The notes under the pieces are model-generated. The model made no database searches, was not told the DNA's origin, and was given only the letters and a program-made list of their open reading frames with translations. This document shows, piece after piece, positions 59,793 to 64,000 of a stretch of 64,000 nt of DNA. Every line of letters starts with the position of its first letter. Positions within the stretch are counted from its first letter, which is position 1. Made by a program: the position numbers and the translations under genes. The stretch comes from Ligustrum vulgare (taxonomy: Eukaryota > Streptophyta > Magnoliopsida > Lamiales > Oleaceae): NCBI GenBank assembly GCA_963555705.1, contig OY743184.1, forward strand, positions 20,201,859 to 20,265,858. Reading direction: 5' to 3'.

Positions 59793-60187
59793 TGTTTGAT
59801 AGGTGCATTTTGTACACTTATTTGGGCTTTAAAACTAAGCTTTCATTTCGTTATTTTTTTCTATTTTCTACTTAATTTAGTGCAAACTTTCTTTGTTTCA
59901 AATTTGGATCCGTTTAAAAATAATTTGAGAAGAAATGACAGAAAGAGGACAGAACTGATAGGAAAGCAAAAGTATGGAGACTAGTTTGCAAGCATTGAAA
60001 GATGGAATATTCGAATATCGAGAATTGGACATGAAAAAGGTATCAAAGCACTGAAAGGATGTTCTTGAAAGTGTTAAGGAATATGTGAAGTGATAGATCA
60101 AGCGTCGAAACTTGAAGAAGCAAAATGAGAAACCTATTTGCAAAGCAGGCGAATAAATTAGTACAAAACTTTTTGTATAGAGAACTC

Positions 60188-61673
60188 TGTTGAGTGCATT
60201 TTACATGCATATTTCATATATTTTTAGTAATATTTTTTGAGCAATTTGGACAAATACCTACTTAATTGTGCATATTTTGTGGTTAAATAGGTTTAACAAT
60301 CAACTTCATGGAGAAAGCACAAGAAAGAAGCTAAATGGATGAGTACTTGAAGAAATTGAAGAGAAAAGAGTCAAATCCATCAAAGAGTCGAAGTATGAGG
60401 ACCAAGTTGATCTACATTGAAAGATGGAGGACCTAATTGCAAATCACCAAAGGACGATCAGGCTGCAAAATCATCACTCCGGTCAACCACGCGATCGCGC
60501 TATCGAGTTCAGGCATAAACTCAACCCGAGAGTTTTCACCTCAACCACGCGATCGCGTGGTCATAAAATGAAGCAAAAATCTGGGCCGACCCGGTGCGAC
60601 CCGATTCGGTCCAGATGCTGAAACACGCGGATCCTACGAATTTTGGGGGTATTTTGAGGGGTTTTGGCCAAAAATTTGAGACATTCTTGACATTCTTGAA
60701 CAAGAAAACCCTAGCCCTCTCTCTTTTCTCTTTTATTTCATCCTTTTCTCTTGTAATTTCTCTTGGTTTTGTATAGTTTAGTTGATGAATATTGATTAAG
60801 GGGAGAAATACCAACATTATTGTGGAAGAATAGTGATATTTGGAAGCAAGAATCATTGGTGGAGGGAAGTATTTATTGCTTAATCCTCATATTTCTCTAT
60901 TTACTTTACTCTATTGTTGAAATGATGTATTTAATTCTTGAATTTTATTGTTATTTCACTATGGGCTAAACTATTTTGTGTTGGGATGTTGATGAAGCTT
61001 GACCTAGCTTAGTTGATTTTAATGCTTGTATTAAGAATTTAAGCTTTTTATTATCTTGTGCATTTATTGTTGTATTTATTGACTAACATTTATTGTGGCC
61101 ACATTTATGCTTAGGTTTCATGGAATGTGCAATTATTGAGAAATTGTTGTGTATTCTAGATCGATACAATATTTGCTCTAGGTTCTTGTTTAGGATAGAG
61201 ATATACCTAAAACCCTAGATGACCCATTGAGCTATTTTCACATAGGTTTAATGCAATTGGTGTATTTTTAATCGACATAGAGATATAGTAGGTTAATACC
61301 ACTAATTAGAGTTGATTTCACTCGAGAGGTAATTGGCTAAGCTTGGAAAATCGGGTCTAACATGATTAATGAATTGCATTTCTATTTGCTTGTTGTGAAT
61401 TCAATTAGGTAATGGTCAAGTGGAATCAATAATCCCAACACTCCTTTATCATCTATTCATCACCATTTTTCTAGTTATTTATTTACCATTGCAAATTTAA
61501 TTCTAGTACGAGAACATTCCCAAACAAATCTTTATTGTGTGTTTCTTGTTAAAATTAATTATACTAGAGTGTAATTGAAATAGACAATCCTTGTGGGATC
61601 GATAAACCGGACTCAATTAGTCCACTATCACTTGTATACGACTCGTGCACTTGCGGTGTGTTTGTAACGAACA
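60188..61673 (+). mobile_element. Solo LTR (copy D) with perfect TSD
   Basis: 1,486 bp, TGTTGAGTGC to GTAACGAACA, flanked by AACTC on both sides (60183-60187 and 61674-61678). Near the 3' end: CTTGTGGGATCGATAAACCG and CGTGCACTTGCGG, shared with copy E. Two copies of the palindrome CCACGCGATCGCGTGG, 58 bp apart (60487 and 60545). No coding capacity. Confidence 0.9.
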
Positions 61674-62456
61674 AACTCCATGGATCACATAATATATCAT
61701 TAGAAATATAATTGAATTTGGAGTCTAATGCAAAAAATGAGCTCAATTCGAACTTATAAATAAAAAGTTATGTATGTTTGAAATTCGGTACCGAAGCTGG
61801 GAAAATTTGTCCTGTGAGATCAACGACTCTATAATCAAGTGATCACCTTCCTTAAAGACATCAAAGGCAAAGAAGAAATTGATATAATCAAGCGATCACC
61901 AGTCTATAACCAAGCAATCACTTGTTACAAATTTTGGCCCGAATTTTGGTCTCTTTATCCAATTAAAATTGTGTTTAGTTTTCTTCTTCCACATGAATTC
62001 TTAGAATATTTTTGGGGAGATTGAGGCCCTATACATATAGATTATTAGAGAAAAAGAAAGAGAAGATGAATGAGGGATCTATTGGAGATTAAAGAGGATC
62101 CACATATCACTTCATCTCATATTCATTACCTTGGAACAAAAACTAGGGTTATCATTGGAGATTTCATCAGGGTTGAAGATCAAGCGCGGAGATGGAGTCA
62201 TATTATTTGATATTCCATCTTTTGTATTGATTTTTGTCTTTTTATCATGCTAGGCTACATTAATTTTGTGCTAGGTTTCTGATGATTCTTATATTATAAA
62301 ACTTTAAATTTTTTTCTTGTTTTTGACATTAAGACATGTTTTGGTTTTGAACGATTATTATGAGCTTTCTTTTATTTATGATTATTTGACCAATAATTGT
62401 ATGACTCTTAGACTTTTTTTTAGAATCGATAGATCGAAAATAAGTTAGACATGATA

Positions 62457-62720
62457 ATAATTGCCGTAATGTTTGATAGGAAATAGGAATACACCGAGGC
62501 ATTATGTGATATTTAAGTATTCACAAATCTTTAATGCATTCTTGTATATTTACATCCGTCATAGAGATATAGTCGGTCACATATATGAATAATTTCCGTA
62601 ATGTTCGATAGGAGATAGGAATACACTGAGGCATTATGTGATATTTAAGTGTTCACAAATCTTTAATGCATTCTTGTATGTTCACATCCATCATAGAGAT
62701 ATAGTCGGTCACATATATGA
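62457..62720. repeat. 132-bp tandem duplication
   Basis: Two copies (about 62457-62588 and 62589-62720) sharing CCGTAATGTT(T/C)GATAGG and TCATAGAGATATAGTCGG, with a few substitutions. Lies within LTR copy C. Confidence 0.85.
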
Positions 62721-62909
62721 ATATGTTTAACTCTACTCAAAAGAGATTATTAAGCAAAATAGGATTATTGATCTTCATAATTGAATTGTATTGTCAAATT
62801 CAAATGTTTGAATTAAAGGAGAATAGTATAAGTGGATTTAGGATCCTAGTACATTTTTTAAATTAGATTTTTGTTATAGAAATCGCATTCATTGTAGAAA
62901 AGGTTTTTT

Positions 62910-63026
62910 GGTGCTCCCAGGGGACACCATAAAAACACCCACCCGCCTAATGGCGGGTAGGGAGTAGGTGTTAGGTAGGGACCAGTAACACCCCCATAGA
63001 AGGGACACTTGCCCATAATGGGCACC
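62910..63026. mobile_element. Small GC-rich insertion, possible MITE
   Basis: Begins GGTGCTCCCAGGGGACACC and ends TAATGGGCACC. Outer bases TGGTGC are inverted at the right end. It contrasts sharply with the AT-rich surroundings. No clear target duplication, so classification is tentative. Confidence 0.35.
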
Positions 63027-63243
63027 AGGACACTTTAAAATTTCTATTTATTGTAGTCTTGCATTAGTTACATTCATCGTAATCTTGCATTGATTTAGTT
63101 ATTCAAAGTTAATTAGTTTAAACTGATAAACCACAACTTATCTATTCCGGTTAATACTAAATTAAATTGATGTGCCTTGGTTCATTGTTCTTCCTTTGGC
63201 ACATATTGATTTCGTCTTTCTTCTCGTGGGAAATATTCCAACA

Positions 63244-63417
63244 AGAATTGAAACTAAAATTTTGACTGATAATATTTATGTCCAATACTGCATACCAAAA
63301 TGCACTATCCATATAGGATGGTATTATTTGTAATATCCAGGACAGTATTATTTTTAATAATGTATAGATTCTGATTATCCTATATTTAGTATCTGCAAAA
63401 TTAATGGTTATGATAGC
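63244..63417. other. 3' flank of the GARP gene
   Basis: AT-rich sequence downstream of the stop codon of the minus-strand transcription factor; the likely 3' UTR and polyadenylation region. The transposon block ends about 175 bp from the stop codon. Confidence 0.5.
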
Positions 63418-64000
63418 CTACACTAGTTCCTCAACTGGCTTGTGCAGTAGACTCTTCCAACTATGGCTTTCTGAATTATCGTCCTCTTCTTCCATACTGT
63501 CTCGACCGGTGGCTGAGAGCCCTTTAGGGGACCCTCCCGGATGTATAGGGCCTTGTGTGGAGCCAGAATGTGCAACATTGTCCTTGCATTGGTCTTGCGT
63601 TAACCGCGAGCAACTCGACGTATCATTCGACGAAGTATGAAGCTTACGGATATGAAGCCTGTATTTCTGAAATCACAATACACATTCTCATCATAGCCAA
63701 CCCCAAATTCATTCAATAAGACTTAGAGACCATGTATGATCAAATGTGAAGTTAATTATTTTGACACAAGCATAAAAGGTATTTTCAATATAAGTAACTT
63801 TTTTCACTTAAAAGTAAGAAAAAAGTTATATATCTTTACATGTTTAGAAACAAGCTCCCATTATAACCTACAAGGTGAAGCAAAATGGAATGAGTTTGGT
63901 AGTATATACCTGCAAATGGCTTTTCACTTCATCATTCGTGAGTCCATCTACTTTCATGAGTTCTCTAATTTGCTTTGGTGTAGCCACTAGGAAAAACATA
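63418..64000 (-). CDS. GARP/G2-like transcription factor, NIGT1/HHO type (C-terminal part, partial)
   Basis: Two exons on the minus strand. 63910-64000 encodes [20 protein letters not shown] followed by VKSHLQ, the second half of the GARP MYB-like DNA-binding domain. It ends in CAG before a GTATAT donor. The 242-bp intron ends TTTCAG. The last exon, 63418-63666, continues in phase with [13 protein letters not shown], then a Ser/Gly-rich tail with GDSMEEEEDD-like acidic residues (actual [19 protein letters not shown]) and stop TAG at 63418-63420. This layout matches NIGT1/HRS1/HHO nuclear repressors of nitrate and phosphate responses, from memory. The gene begins beyond the right edge. No disruption is seen. 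Confidence 0.85.

Larger units (their letters stand above)
59793..63243 (+). repeat. LTR copy C, split by nested solo LTR D
   Basis: Starts TGTTTGATAGGTGCATTTTG and appears to end near ATATTCCAACA (63243). Without the nested copy it is about 1.96 kb. It contains the palindrome-like motif AAGTGATCACCT and variants at 61833, 61887 and 61910, plus a two-copy 132-bp tandem repeat. The right boundary is inferred from TGTT/AACA ends and similarity of position to copy E, so it is uncertain. Confidence 0.5.

Noticed and set aside
63404..63640. 78-codon plus-strand ORF
   Set aside because: Shadow of the last exon of the minus-strand GARP gene, whose frame matches the NIGT1/HHO C-terminus and joins in phase to the DNA-binding exon.
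1..64000. tRNA, rRNA or microRNA genes
   Set aside because: None could be recognised by eye. The TGGTATCAGAGC site is a retrotransposon primer-binding site, not a tRNA gene.

Overview
The window is nuclear DNA of a flowering plant, most likely a eudicot. It is AT-rich, has spliced plant genes at both edges, and is dominated by LTR retrotransposons, MITEs, Helitrons and an old caulimovirid-like insertion. Species cannot be fixed from the sequence alone. Two host genes are supported. (1) On the minus strand at 981-7752, ten phase-consistent exons encode the N-terminal WD40 half of a TWD40-1-type subunit of the TPLATE/TSET endocytic adaptor complex; the rest lies beyond the left edge. (2) On the minus strand at 63418-64000 lie the last two exons of a GARP/G2-like (NIGT1/HHO-type) transcription factor; its start lies beyond the right edge. 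Everything between them (about 55 kb) is mobile-element territory.

8.2-23.1 kb: a minus-strand Tat-lineage Ty3/gypsy element with gag, protease, RT, RNase H, a second 'plant' RNase H and integrase. A plus-strand (antisense) ORF cluster sits between integrase and the left LTR, the arrangement known from Retand-like Tat elements. The right flank has three successive minisatellite blocks, a primer-binding site, and an LTR that does not resemble the left one, so two elements appear to be joined. 24.4-31.4 kb: a decayed plus-strand Ty3/gypsy element with both LTRs, PBS and polypurine tract. A solo LTR (TSD GTCAT) is nested in its protease and a hAT-type MITE (TSD GCATTGGA) in its RNase H. 31.4-36.0 kb: a tandemly duplicated AT-rich unit of about 490 bp, split by an endogenous caulimovirid-like fragment.

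36.0-54.1 kb: a Helitron-rich block. One non-autonomous Helitron (36046-38847, minus) has both termini and a paralogous empty site. Four plus-strand CTAG-type 3' ends (40024, 46049, 50517, 54061) follow, two of them directly abutting a 5'-end-like sequence. Intron-containing fragments of three host genes lie in this block on the plus strand: 26S proteasome ATPase RPT3, plastid-type pyruvate kinase and ribosomal protein eL8 (RPL7a). A 1.4-kb segment is present twice and a 933-bp TIR element is inserted. 54.5-63.2 kb: a heavily decayed Ty3/gypsy pol, then Athila-like 3' sequence and an LTR (59793 to about 63243) into which a related solo LTR (60188-61673, TSD AACTC) has inserted.

There is no operon-like cooperation here. 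The main interest is insertion chronology readable from target-site duplications and paralogous empty sites, and a family of related LTRs that each carry a different, regularly spaced palindrome set. Exons, TSDs and terminal structures were read directly from the bases; family names come from recalled protein families; ages and mechanisms are inference.
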